64,000 nucleotides of DNA from Sipunculus nudus (taxonomy: Eukaryota > Annelida > Sipuncula > Golfingiida > Sipunculidae): positions 18,287,508 to 18,351,507 of the forward strand of contig CM049313.1 in the NCBI GenBank assembly GCA_026874595.1. The letters run 5' to 3'. The position numbers and the translations under genes are program-made. Below, piece after piece: positions 36,575 to 48,500 of this stretch (its first letter is position 1; the number at the start of each line of letters is the position of its first letter). A model generated the notes under the pieces. The model had not been told where the DNA came from. It did no database searches and saw only the letters and a list, made by a program, of their open reading frames with translations.

Positions 36575-36802
36575 TTTGCAAGGGGGGATTATGGTCGGGT
36601 TCCTCTTTTTCGAGAGGGTGGAGGGCTTTTCAACTAGAATAGGGGAGGAGTTGGGGGAAGGAGGGGGGGGGGGGGGTAGGCTGGCGTTTGCTCATACTCC
36701 AGTTTCCCCCGAATGTATCATCAAACGAGCTCCCATGCTCCGTGACATGGCTGCCAATCGCACATTATGGGGTAAACCAGCAGGCAAATAGAGGACTTTA
36801 AT
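34785..36802. repeat. Segmental duplication, unit A copy 2
   Basis: Partner of 30687-33245. It lacks the 37-bp array and has gained a long T-run (36540-36577) and G-runs (35263, 36660). Confidence 0.75.
34823..34874 (-). CDS. Possible first coding exon, copy 2 (gene unknown)
   Basis: Minus-strand ATG at 34874 reads MCPSQMFSFKLRIAQAS, then TCTA|GTAAGT. It is the duplicate of the exon at 30727, with the TATA-like box at 34945-34952 also retained. Same caveats as copy 1. Confidence 0.33.
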
Positions 36803-36834
36803 CAAAACGGCAGGCGACAGAAAAACAAAATATT

Positions 36835-37301
36835 TATCTCGAGATAATATCTCGAGATCTTGACTTAACATCTCGAGATCTCGACATAAACTTTCACAAA
36901 AAAATTTGCAGCAGAAAAAAAAATATCTCGAGATCTCCAGTTGTTAAGTTCGGATCTCGAGAGTGATTTCTTAGACATGGCTTCGAATCCGCCGTTCAGG
37001 TAGAATGTTTCTGTTTCTTTAGGCTTTGACATCTTCCTAACGGACATGAATAATTAAAACATTGAATTTTACATTGAACTTTTCTTCACCTAGCCTTATC
37101 TTAAGGGAAATACAAACTTGATTGATTATAAATTAACGTAAATTTGCTTTATGTCAATTCAGCATCGAATGGTTCGTACAAGTGTGAAATTTTATCTCGA
37201 GATCTCGACTTAACAAATCTAGAACTCGACTTAACATCTCAAGATTTAGAAATAATTTTTTTTTGTTTTCTGCAGCCAAAAATAATGTGATATTTTATCT
37301 C

Positions 37302-37305
<4 letters not shown>
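36835..37305. repeat. Cluster of ATCTCGAGAT palindromes
   Basis: At least nine near-copies of ATCTCGAGAT/CTCGAGATCTCGA, several joined as 'gatcttgacttaacatctcg'. Single copies recur at 38395-38425, beyond the next element, suggesting that element was inserted within this cluster. Confidence 0.6.
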
Positions 37306-37334
<29 letters not shown>

Positions 37335-37352
<18 letters not shown>

Positions 37353-38296
37353 CCCGCATGACGACCACCCCGTTAACACGACCACCCCGCTAACACGAAC
37401 ATTCTTCTTGGTCCCAGAATTGTCTAATATAAATTATGATAATATAAATTATCAATTAAAAACCTTCGGTAACACGACCACCCCGCTATCACGACCAACG
37501 ACCACCTTTTTTTGGTCCCGACCTTCAGATTAGCCCCCGTATCACGACCACTGGCCGGTGACGACCGCGGCCCGTTGAGCATATGACACGCACACCGCCA
37601 AGCTTGGACTTAGATAATAGCCCGTAATTAATTAGTCGTATCACGACCACTGGCCCGTGATGACCGCGGCCCGTTGAGCAGGTGACACGCTCACAACCCA
37701 GCTTGGACTTAGATATAAGCTCGTGATTAATTAGCGTATTAACTATACACATCAATAGATATTGGAATCCGTGGTCCGTTACCTTGTATGTTGAGTACGG
37801 CTGTTATATTAGCATTTAACATACTCATAAAAAAAGGAGTTTGGCAAACATAACTGACACCACACGCAAATATTCAAGTGATTAAAGTAAAACTGTGAAA
37901 AATCACATTTCAGCGATCAAGCAAGAACCATATAAATAACACTCTGTGTTATTTGATGTGATTTTTCTGTTCTCACTACATGTTCGACATCAGATCATCT
38001 GTTAAGACCAATGCTGTAAGAATGACTTTAACGCCGACTATTTCTTTCATTTATGTGTTTTATTTCTATGTGAATAGAACTTTTGTTTTTATATTCATGT
38101 TTGTTATTTATTTTTCTTTATATTTTAAATCTTAAATTAAAACAGGGACAACCACTTAACATTAACTTGAAATTTCCCATATTGTCGCCGGCGTTAATTT
38201 TGACAGACTAATGTACAAGCATCCCGCTAACACGACCGTCCCGCTAACACGACCATTTTGCCTGGTCCCGAAGGTGGTCGCGTTAGCGGGGTTTTA

Positions 38297-38300
<4 letters not shown>
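37335..38300. mobile_element. Probable non-autonomous pogo/Tc1-like element
   Basis: The right end reads, reverse-complemented, TACAGTAAAACCCCGCTAAC then GCGACCACC. The left end carries the matching 'acgaccaccccgctaacacg' text in inverted arrangement, and both ends abut (TA)n. Inside, a ~100-bp unit is repeated in tandem ('atcacgaccactggcc ... gcttggacttagata' at 37538 and 37636). No transposase frame. The left terminus is frayed. Confidence 0.5.
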
Positions 38301-38352
<52 letters not shown>

Positions 38353-38519
38353 TTCTATTTATTTGCGAGATATTTTTTTTTGAGAAATTTCATTTCGAGA
38401 TCGCGATATGTTATCTCGAGATATAATATGCACAATGTATAATATGCACAGCTTTATGAAGCTGTGTTACCATTTTGGCCTATATGCATGAAAATCGCTC
38501 ATGATTTTTTTCACCTTTA

Positions 38520-41500
38520 GTGTTTCCATGTGTCCATCAGCATACATAGATATATGCGTTAAAATCGACACAAGAGCGGATTTCACGCAAAAAGTCTGCT
38601 TGGACTCAGAGTTCTATGAAAGGTCGAACAAAATCATCTTACAAGTCAAATAATAAGCTATGTATAAGAAATAATTAACATGCGGTATAAAGGGTGAATT
38701 TATACGATTATCGTTACGACTCGAGTGCTTAACGAATTGGTTATGTTAGCGAACGCTTCAGGATCACCCTCCCCCTGATCTGTATGTCCCCCGCCTGTTG
38801 TGGAAGTAGCCTTTCAAACAGGTGTGTCAATACTGCAAGTTTGGTGATTGTGCCTCAGATTCTTTTCAAGTCACTGCGTTGACATCTTTTAAACATGATC
38901 ACCTCACGGACCTTGAAATGAATGTAGACCAGGTGGCCGAAACCCCGAATGCAGAAACAAATTTTCACATACCCAAAATGCCGAAGCCCATCTTGCCGAA
39001 AAAGAAAATAAATAATAGGAAATAATGTGATTAATGCGCAGTAAAGTTATAAGTACGTTGTCTGTTAAGGTACCTGAAGAAAAATTTTATACCATCCTCT
39101 TAATATTTTCAAATAATTAATGGTAATGTATTCGGCATGTCGGCAGCGGCACTACGATAATGTCGGCATGAAAACCCGGTCCCGCTAAATGTCCCTGGCT
39201 TTATTAATCCCTCATTTTGCAGGTATAGTCAGACAAACTGATTTTCATGAAGAAACTTATATCTTGTGTCACATTTATGCTTATTTAGGAACTATTTTTT
39301 TTTTAATTTACACATCGTTCAACTGCATATTAGCTAAGCTGGAGGCGGTCGCGTGGGGAACTCACGGGAGCGTAGCGGCACTCGGAAATCAGCAAGGAAA
39401 CCCGCCGGACGACACTGGACCCGTAATCCCTCGTGGAAATATCAAGGAAACCTCTTACATACCGTCAATTCACCCATCCATTTCTCATTTGAACTTTCTT
39501 TTCATAATGACAGTCATTTTTTTCACATTTTGTCTCAGTTACCATTAACATATGTTGATCAATGACACGCTTCAATAACTAGTTCATAATATTGCAGGCA
39601 GTGATAATTCTCGGTCTTGATTGATATTTTTTAGGGATTTCTATCAGAAAATATTTCTATAAATACGGTTGGAGAATTTAATAAAAATATACGTGTGTAA
39701 TAAAACCAGAACTGAGAAGTCTGACAAGATTACTTCAAAGAGAGCGAAATCCTGTTTGTTTTCTTGCCTATATTATGGGGGCCCGTTACCGGTTGTGTTT
39801 GTATTGTTGTAATAACTAATTGTGTCGTTTGATTAGAGTGACGAAGCAGGTCACAGTTAATTGAGTACGGGTATATAAAAATCTTATACATATTCTGCAA
39901 TGAATAAAAAAATTAATATAAGATTTCGTATGTTTATAGATGCATACTTTGTGAAATGTGTATGTTTGTTATATAATTATTCCGCAAGCACTATATGGAG
40001 TATTTACTGTTCTTTCATATATCAGTGCAATATTAGCATAACTCGTCGATACAAATGTGAATAACGGAAATTAAATATCATAGATATTTAAAAAATAAAG
40101 ATAAAATCAGGTTCAGATTAAAGTATTAATTTAAACATAAACAAATCTGATGTATAAATTGATTATTCACTGGAGAAAATGTGATTTTTATATGCTTCTG
40201 CTCTATTAGCTATGACCAACTACATCACTCTAATCAAAAGCCGGACATGGTTATTACAACAATATACGCACACCCGGTACAGGCCCCCATAATTGACAAG
40301 CTAATTAACAAAACTGTACTTCGCTCTCTTCAAAGTAAATTTTGTTAGACCCACATAGGTCAGGTTCTTTTGAAATTCTTCCACTATAATTTTCACTTTA
40401 AAAAATCTTTGATTTATGGAAATAAAATTCCATTAAAATATTGAAAAGACCCGAGTTTCTCCGTAAATAACTGAAATATTTTCGTTATATTTTCAAAGCA
40501 ATGCGGACGGTATCGGTTTTACTGCAGGCTATTTTTAATTATACGAATAATTATGCATACCGGTATAAATCATAGCGTATAGTAAGATAGGTTTAATATT
40601 TAATCTTCCAAATCAAGGGGGGAGGTCTAAAACCCTCGGGGGTTTCCTTGCTAATTCCCCCACGCGACCGCCGCCATCTTGGCTAATATGCAGTTGAACG
40701 ATGTGTAAATTAAAAAAAAAAATAGTTCACAAAGAAGCATAAATGTGACCCAAGATATAACTTTCTTCATGAATATCAGTTAGTCTGACTATACCTGCAA
40801 AACAAGGGTCTAATATAGCCAGGGACATTTAGCGGGACCGAGTTGTCATGCCGACATTATCGTTTTGCCGCTGCCGACATGCCAAATAAATTTTCGTTAA
40901 TTATTTGAAAATATTAGAGGATGGTATCAAATTTTATTAAAATACCTTAACAGACAACGGACTTATCACTTTACTGCCCAGTAATCACATTATTTGCTAT
41001 TATTTATTTTCTTTTTCGGCAAGATGGGCTTCGGCATTTTGGGTTTGGTATTCTGGGTTTCGGCATTCTAGGTTTCGGCCATCTGGTCGACTACCCTTGA
41101 AATATGCATCATGGTCATCCATGTTCGAACTTGACCTAGCCCTTCATGAGTTTTATCAATGCTTCCGGTTAGGCGACTTTGCCTCAAATTCTTTTCAAGT
41201 TATTGCATTAACGGAATTTTAGAATTATCGCCTTTGTGACCTTGAAAGATGTGTCAAGGTCACCCTTTTCAAACTTGACCTAGCCCTTCATGATGTGTAT
41301 TAAAGGTGTGAATGTGGGGACTATATATTAATTTGTTTTTACGTCATTGCGTGAACTTGTGACTAACGGACGAACGGACGGATGGACGGAACGGCGGAAA
41401 CACGGACGAAAAAGACGAACGAAAGAAAGTTTATTTATCAAGTGGTAATGGAGTGGGAGGCAAAACGACCAAAAACAAGGAAGGGTATATGTGTTGCAAC

Positions 41501-41865
41501 CAGTCTCCTGTTCAAAACTTTTCTATCCAAGATCTTCAGTCGATCTGATTTTTTGACCAATCCAACCAGCCTTTCATGAGATGTTAAACATTTTGTATGA
41601 CTAAAAATGCACCTTATCAAGGTCAAAGTCCATCTCCTAGTAAAGGTCATGACCCCATTTTAAAAAAAGGTTTCGTCCATTCACCCACACTAGGTCAAGT
41701 TTGATGCAGATCCGTGAAATATTCATAAACTCGCTTGCCAGGACGGGACACACCCACACCCACGCCATCACACACACACACATATATATTATTTAACGAA
41801 TGTCAACAAAGCATGATCATTTAGATCATATGTACACATAAATATATAATATATATATACATACA

Positions 41866-41880
<15 letters not shown>
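38520..41880. repeat. Segmental duplication, unit B copy 2 (interrupted)
   Basis: Partner of 33690-34780, split by the 2.2-kb element at 38920-41094. It ends in a (CATA)n run at 41861-41895. Confidence 0.7.
38920..41094. mobile_element. 2.2-kb foldback element with 9-bp target duplication
   Basis: Flanked by the direct repeat CCTTGAAAT at 38911-38919 and 41095-41103. The uninterrupted duplicate at 33.7-34.8 kb shows a single 'gaccttgaa' there. The ends are inverted copies (left GTAGACCAGGTGGCCGAAAC; right complement GTAGTCGACCAGATGGCC). The arms match for over 400 bp, through 'catcttgccgaaaaagaaaa', 'ccctggct' and 'ggcggtcgcgtgggg', and more loosely toward the centre (39700-39840 with 40200-40350). 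No transposase. Long inverted repeats plus a 9-bp duplication suggest a Mutator-like element, as an inference. Confidence 0.8.
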
Positions 41881-41897
<17 letters not shown>

Positions 41898-41899
41898 AC

Positions 41900-42500
41900 A
41901 CAGGAAAGAATGAAAGCCATGATATTTGACATTTGTATAAAGACGCGTCCGTTACAGCTAGTCTTTATTGCGAACTAAACAAATGACCAATTTTGGGACT
42001 GCAGCATTCAAAAAGCCCCCCACCCCCTTCCGAATGTCACAGTATTGGTGGGTATATGTACTGCTGTAATGACCCCGTTGTTAGTGCTTCATCATTTCGT
42101 CATTTATACACATTATCATGACCACGCTCTGTCCTTTGACTGTCATAATAACTGATATTTATTGCGGATGTGGGCACGGGTGATGACGGGTATTACCAGC
42201 AGGGGTCGACATCAGAACACAAAGTAACACCCGGATGAAGAACGTCACCCCACTGGTCATTGGTCCGTATTGGATATTAATTAGCCCTCTTATTTTATTT
42301 TTTTTATTAAGAAATGCACAGCTTGAAAAATATGATATTTTGAATAACATTATGTTACTTATAATGGGTTATCATAAACTTTTTAACTTCTGCCTAGTGC
42401 AAGGCCTAAAATGCACTCGCCTACGCAGTATTTTAATAAGCCTCGGGCGAGCGGGCGAGCGTTAATGTCAATCACTGTTCAATCCAGGGTGATTCAGAGC
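41900..42500. other. Upstream region of the cysteine-rich-domain gene
   Basis: Unique sequence without a recognised exon. Confidence 0.4.
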
Positions 42501-42508
42501 TATATAAT
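42501..42508 (+). promoter_or_regulatory. TATA-like box
   Basis: TATATAAT 98 bases before the start codon. Transcription would start near 42530, giving a ~70-base leader. The region is AT-rich, so this is tentative. Confidence 0.35.
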
Positions 42509-42598
42509 AATATAATATGGATATATATGACATATGTACATAGGCAGCTCATTCTGTTTCAGTGTTCCCTTCAGTTGTTGACAAGAGCGTGAATCATC

Positions 42599-45500
42599 AT
42601 GGCGTCATGCCTGTTACCGATACTTCTGGCGGCTGTGTCCATCTTGGGCGGGATGACCTGGGCTTCTGGAAGAAAATGTGAACATCTTACAATACCAATG
42701 TGTAAAGGAATGAAGTACGTATGTCATGTGTTGATCTAGTTACATCTTCCCATAACCATGTGTGAGTGATTGAAGTACGTATGTTATGTGTTGATCTTGT
42801 GACGTCTAACTATACCCATGTGTACAGAAATGAAGTAAGTTTGTCATGTGTTGATCTAGTTACATCTTACAATACCCATGTGTACAGAAATGAAGTAAGT
42901 TTGTCATGTGTTGATCTAGTTACTTCAGTTTGTCATGTGTTGATCTAGTTACATCTTCCAATACCCATGTGTAAAGAAATGAAGTACGTATGTCATGTGT
43001 TGATCTAGTTACATCTTACAATACCCATGTGTAACGGAATGAAGTACGTATGTCATGTGTTGATCTACTTACATCTTACAATACCCATGTGTAAAGGAAA
43101 GAAGAACGTATGTCATGTGTTGATCTACTTACATTTTACAATACCCATGTGTAAAGAAATGAAGTACGTATGTCATGTGTTGATCTAGTTACATCTTACA
43201 ATACCCATGTGTAAAGGAATGAAGTACGTATGTCATGAGTTGATATAGTTACATCTTACAATACCCAAGTGTAAAGGAATGAAGTACGTATGTCATGTGT
43301 TGATCTGGTTACATCTTACATTACCCATGTGTAAAGGAAAGAAGAACGTATGTCATGTGTTGATCTAGTTACATCTTACAATACCCATGTGTAAAGGAAT
43401 GAAGTACGTATGTCATGTGTTGATCTAGTTACATCTTACAATACCCATGTGTAAAGGAAAGAAGAACGTATGTCATGTGTTGATCTAGTTACATCTTACA
43501 ATAACCATGTGTAAAGGAATGAAGTACGTATGTCATGTGTTGATCTAGTTACATCTTACAATACCAATGTGTAAAGGAATGAAGTACGTATGTCATGAGT
43601 TGATATAGTTACATCTTACAATACCCAAGTGTAAAGGAAAGAAGAACGTATGTCATGTGTTGATCTAGTTACTTCAGTTTGTCATGTGTTGATCTAGTTA
43701 CATCTTACAATACCCATGTGTAAAGGAATGAAGTACGTATGTCATGTGTTGATCTAGTTACATCTTACAATACCCATGTGTAAAGGAAAGAAGAACGTAT
43801 GTCATGTGTTGATCTATTTACATCTTACAATACCCATGTGTAAAGGAATGAAGTACGTATGTCATGTGTTGATCTAGTTACATCTTACAATACCCATGTG
43901 TAAAGGAATGAAGTACGTATGTCATGAGTTGATATAGTTACATCTTACAATACCCATGTGTAAAGGAATGAAGTACGTATGTCATGTGTTGATCTAGTTA
44001 CATCTTACAATACCCTTGTGTGAAGGAATGAAGTACGTATGTCATGTGTTGATCTAGTTACATCTTACAATACCCATGTGTAAAGGAAAGAAGAACGTAT
44101 GTCATGTGTTGATCTATTTACATCTTACAATACCGATGTGTAAAGGAATGAAGTACGTATGTCATGTGTTGATCTAGTTACATCTTACAATACCCATGTG
44201 TAAAGGAATGAAGTACGTATGTCATGAGTTGATATAGTTACATCTTACAATACCCATGTGTAAAGGAATGAAGTACCTATGTCATGTGTTGATCTAGTTT
44301 CATCTTACAATACCCATGTGTAAAGGAATGAAGTACGTATGTCATGTGTTGATCTAGTTACATCTTACAATACCCATGTGTAAAGGAAAGAAGAACGTAT
44401 GTCATGTGTTGATCTATTTACATCTTACAATACCCATGTGTAAAGGAATGAAGTACGTATGTCATGTGTTGATCTACTTACATCTTACAATACCCATGTG
44501 TAAAGGAATGAAGTACGTATGTCATGAGTTGATCTAGTTACATCTTACAATACCTAAGTGTAAAGGAATGAAGTACGTATGTCATGAGTTGATCTAGTTA
44601 CATATTACAAAACCCATGTGTAAAGGAATGAAGTACGGATGTCATGAGTTGATCTACTTACATCTTACAATACCCATGTGTAAAGGAATGAAGTACGTAT
44701 GTCATGAGTTGATCTACTTACATCTTACAATACCTAAGTGTAAAGGAATGAAGTACGTATGTCATGAGTTGATCTAGTTACATATTACAAAACCCATGTG
44801 TAAAGGAATGAAGTACGGATGTCATGAGTTGATCTACTTACATCTTACAATACCCATGTGTAAAGGAATGAAGTACGTATGTCATGAGTTGATCTACTTA
44901 CATCTTACAATACCCATGTGTAAAGGAATGAAGTACGTATGTCATGCGTTGATCTAGTTACATCTTACAAAACCCATGTGTAAAGGAATGAAGTACGGAT
45001 GTCATGAGTTGATCTAGTTACATCTTACAATACCCAAGTGTAAAGGAATGAAGTACGTATGTCATGAGTTGATCTAGTTATATCTTACAATACCCATGTG
45101 TAAAGGAATGAAGTACGTATGTCATGAGTTGATATAGTTACATCTTACAATACCCATGTGTAAAGGAATGAAGTACGTATGTCATGAGTTGATATAGTTA
45201 CATCTTACAATACCCATGTGTTAAGGAATGAAGTATGTTTCTTTGTGGAGCGTGGTGGCGTAATGTTTTGGGCGCGGGACCTGTGACTGAAGGGTTAGGG
45301 GTGCGCGTCCCGTTCAGATCGCCTTCTTCGCTAAGACTCCTGGCCAAAGTCTTTACCACAAGGGTGCGCTCTCTCGACCCAGGAGTGAATGGGTACTGGT
45401 CATATGTGGCAGGCAAATGTAGAACGAATAACCTTCTAGCGCCTGTAATGGCTGCTTGGGTTGTATGCTCCCCAGGGAGCCGAGAAAAGCAACAAGAATG

Positions 45501-48500
45501 AACAGGCCCGAGAGACCAGGAAGGCAAAGTGTTAAAAGTCGGCTGAGACTGCGACTACAGCGGTAATAGAAGACTATAAACCCCGTACCTTTACCTTTAC
45601 TTTTATGTGTTGATATAGTTAGAGCTTACCATACCCAGGTGTAAAAGAATGAAGTACGTATGTTATGTATTGATCTTGTTATATGGTTAACTATTTCAGG
45701 TAAAAGGGTGAGTATGTCTGACATGCATTATATCTGAAGATAAAAGTGTTTTAATTAAAAAAAATAATTCAAATGGATTTTGGGGTAAATACACAATTTA
45801 AAGAAAGACGCTATATTAATTTTCTCGACAGTTCTGTTTTCTGCTTTAGACGTTATGCTATGATGCCTTGATTGCTTTTTTTTTTAATTTATGAAAGTGT
45901 TTCCCAAATATTGAATTGTTTTAAAATCATGAATGTCCCTTGAAGGAGTTTATAAACAATCATGTCCATTTTATGAAACTATATATATTTTAAATCTTTC
46001 AAAAGTATATTTTTAAAATATTTTTATTCACACTATAGTCAACACATTAAAAATTATTCTGAATGATAGAAATAAAGAAGCAATTAAGGAACGTTATGTA
46101 AATATATCAGATTCCGGAGTTGTTTTCTTTTTTTTTATTTTACAGGGCCAAGATATTATTTCTGCTATAAGATATCTTTTTTTCTGAAAACAAGGAAATG
46201 ATCTGATAAGAAGAAAACAGTTCTATAAAAAAAATTGTTTTTTACCTCTAGAAGAAAACTTTTTATGTCCCACTCCCCATGCAGAAAATTTTCGCGTCAT
46301 AAGATATATTTTTTTCTTATAGTATGTTCAGTCAGTGGTTTTAAGAAATTAATTTTTTCAAGAATATCATTTTGGTAGTGTAGATGTTGTTATTTGCTGG
46401 AGCTGGTCCAGGACCACAAGGAGTTTTGTTTACTATAACAGGTACAACATGACCGTCGTGCCAAACTATCTCAACCATACTAGTCAAGAGGATGCCGGTC
46501 TGGAGATCCATCAGTTTTTTCCATTGGTGAAAGTCGGATGTCACAAGCAGCTGGCGTCCTTTCTCTGTTTGAATTACGCCTCTCCATGCACACTTTTGGA
46601 TAATGCCCTGCCGTCATGTCGAGGATTATGTAAGCGAGTCAAAAGAGGTGAGGGCCGGGGACAGTCTGTCTTTTGTGTAACCGCAGTTTGTCCTTTTTTG
46701 TAAACGATGTTTGTCCATATTTGTTACCGCAGTTTGTCCGTTTTGTTATCGAAAGTTTGTCCTTCTTTGTTACCACAGTGTGTCTTTTTTTTTTGTAACC
46801 GCAGTTCTTTATTTTTTTACCGAAGCTTGTCCTTTTTGTAAACGCAGTTTATCCTTTTTTTTTGTAAATGCAGTTGATCCTTTTTTGTAAACGCAGTTTG
46901 TCCTTTCTTGTTTCCGCAGTTTGTTTCTTTTCTCTGTTTGAATTACGCCTTACAATGCACACTTTTGGAAAAAGCCATGCCGTCATGTCGAGGATTATGT
47001 AAGCGAGTCAAAAGAGGTGAGGGCCGGGGACAGTCTGTCTTTTGTGTAACCGCAGTTTGTCCTTTTTTGTAAACGATGTTTGTCCATTTTTGTTACCACA
47101 GTTTGTCCTTTTTTGTTATCGAAGTTTGTCCTTCTTTGTTACCACAGATAACCGCAGTTCTTTTTTTTACCGAAGCTTGTCCTTTTTGTAAACGCAGTTT
47201 ATCCTTTTTTTGTAAATGAGGTTTGTCCTTTTTTGTAACCGCACATTGGCCTATTTTGTAACCGCAGTTTGTTCTTTTCTGTAACTCACTCAGAAGAATC
47301 AGGTATGGTTACAGTTGAAACTAGACATATGTTTTCTAAGGAATGCTAGCCTCTACCATACGGAGGATTTCTATTATGGGATGCTCCCAAAACTGTGTCT
47401 GTATTCACTTAAGCCCACAGTCCCATTTTCATTCGTGCATAAGTAAATGAGTATTTGTATAATATAATCGATCGCCGTGGTAGTGCGTCCCCACGTATGA
47501 CTTGTGTCACGGCTCAAGTACAAGCCATCAGCCTAACTTCGCACACAGAGCGGGCGGTCGAGACGAGAATCAAGTCCGGTCCGCTCTGTTTGCGGCACTT
47601 ATTAGTTTTGGACTGTTTCGAATTAAGTTAGAACCCGGCGCCGCCGCGAGTTTTTCGCCGCCGCCAACCGAATTCAGATCAATCTGACTCGAGCCGAGTT
47701 TATCAGGGGCGCCGCCGATATTTCATCAAGCCGAGGTGAGCGGATCTTGTGCAGCTCAGTTTGGCTTAAGAAAATATTATACAAAAAGATAAATTGTTTC
47801 AATGAAAATGCCCGAAACGTATACAGAAATAACAAAAAATACATATATTTGTTCAAGTATAAAAGTGTTGGCTTATGAAACCATCAGGATAAACAATTCT
47901 CGATTTTAAATCACAAACTAGATAAAAGTAAAATAGATGCAATAAGTCACAGGTAATATAGATATCTATTTTTAATAAACCGGGTATTTGTAATATCGTC
48001 AAATGCATAGGCTTTCAGGTCAGTTTAAGCCAGCCGACAATGTGCAAGCCGAGTCCAGCCACGAAACGAGGCTTACTACTGAAATCAGCCGTCTTTTAGT
48101 ACCAGCAAGCACTATTTGTGTCACTAACACGGCTCAATATATTGTACTTGTTTTTGGCATTCTTCTTCTTTTTTTCTTATTATTCCGCCATTTTATTCCC
48201 TGATTACATTGATGCTTAGGCTAGGTGTACCTTACCTTGCGTCATTGACTTTGACCTAGTTTCAGTGACCTTGACCTAATTTTTAAGGTCACAGCGGTCA
48301 AAAAGTGCGATCTTTTTTTCGGATTTTCAATTTCAATTTTTTTCTAAATGGTAAGGGGTATAGAGACAAATGGTTAAAAATGAGCTTACCAAATTAGCAA
48401 ACTTTTTGAATACACTCATGGGTAACCATATGAGTTAGACTACGTTTGCAAATGCATTTGACCTAGGAAGTTGAATCTTTTACAAACATGTGCCATTTAC

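Noticed and set aside
42766-42948. 60-residue repetitive reading frame in the minisatellite
   Set aside because: An out-of-frame reading of the array. Most units have stops in the real frame, and no start or splice support exists.
42682-45240. CRISPR-like array
   Set aside because: Units are contiguous 60-bp repeats with no unique spacers, in a split eukaryotic gene; it is a minisatellite.
48003-48203. 66-residue frame ending in a hydrophobic stretch
   Set aside because: Inside intron 2 of the cysteine-rich-domain gene; the hydrophobic part comes from a T-rich run and no homology is recognised.
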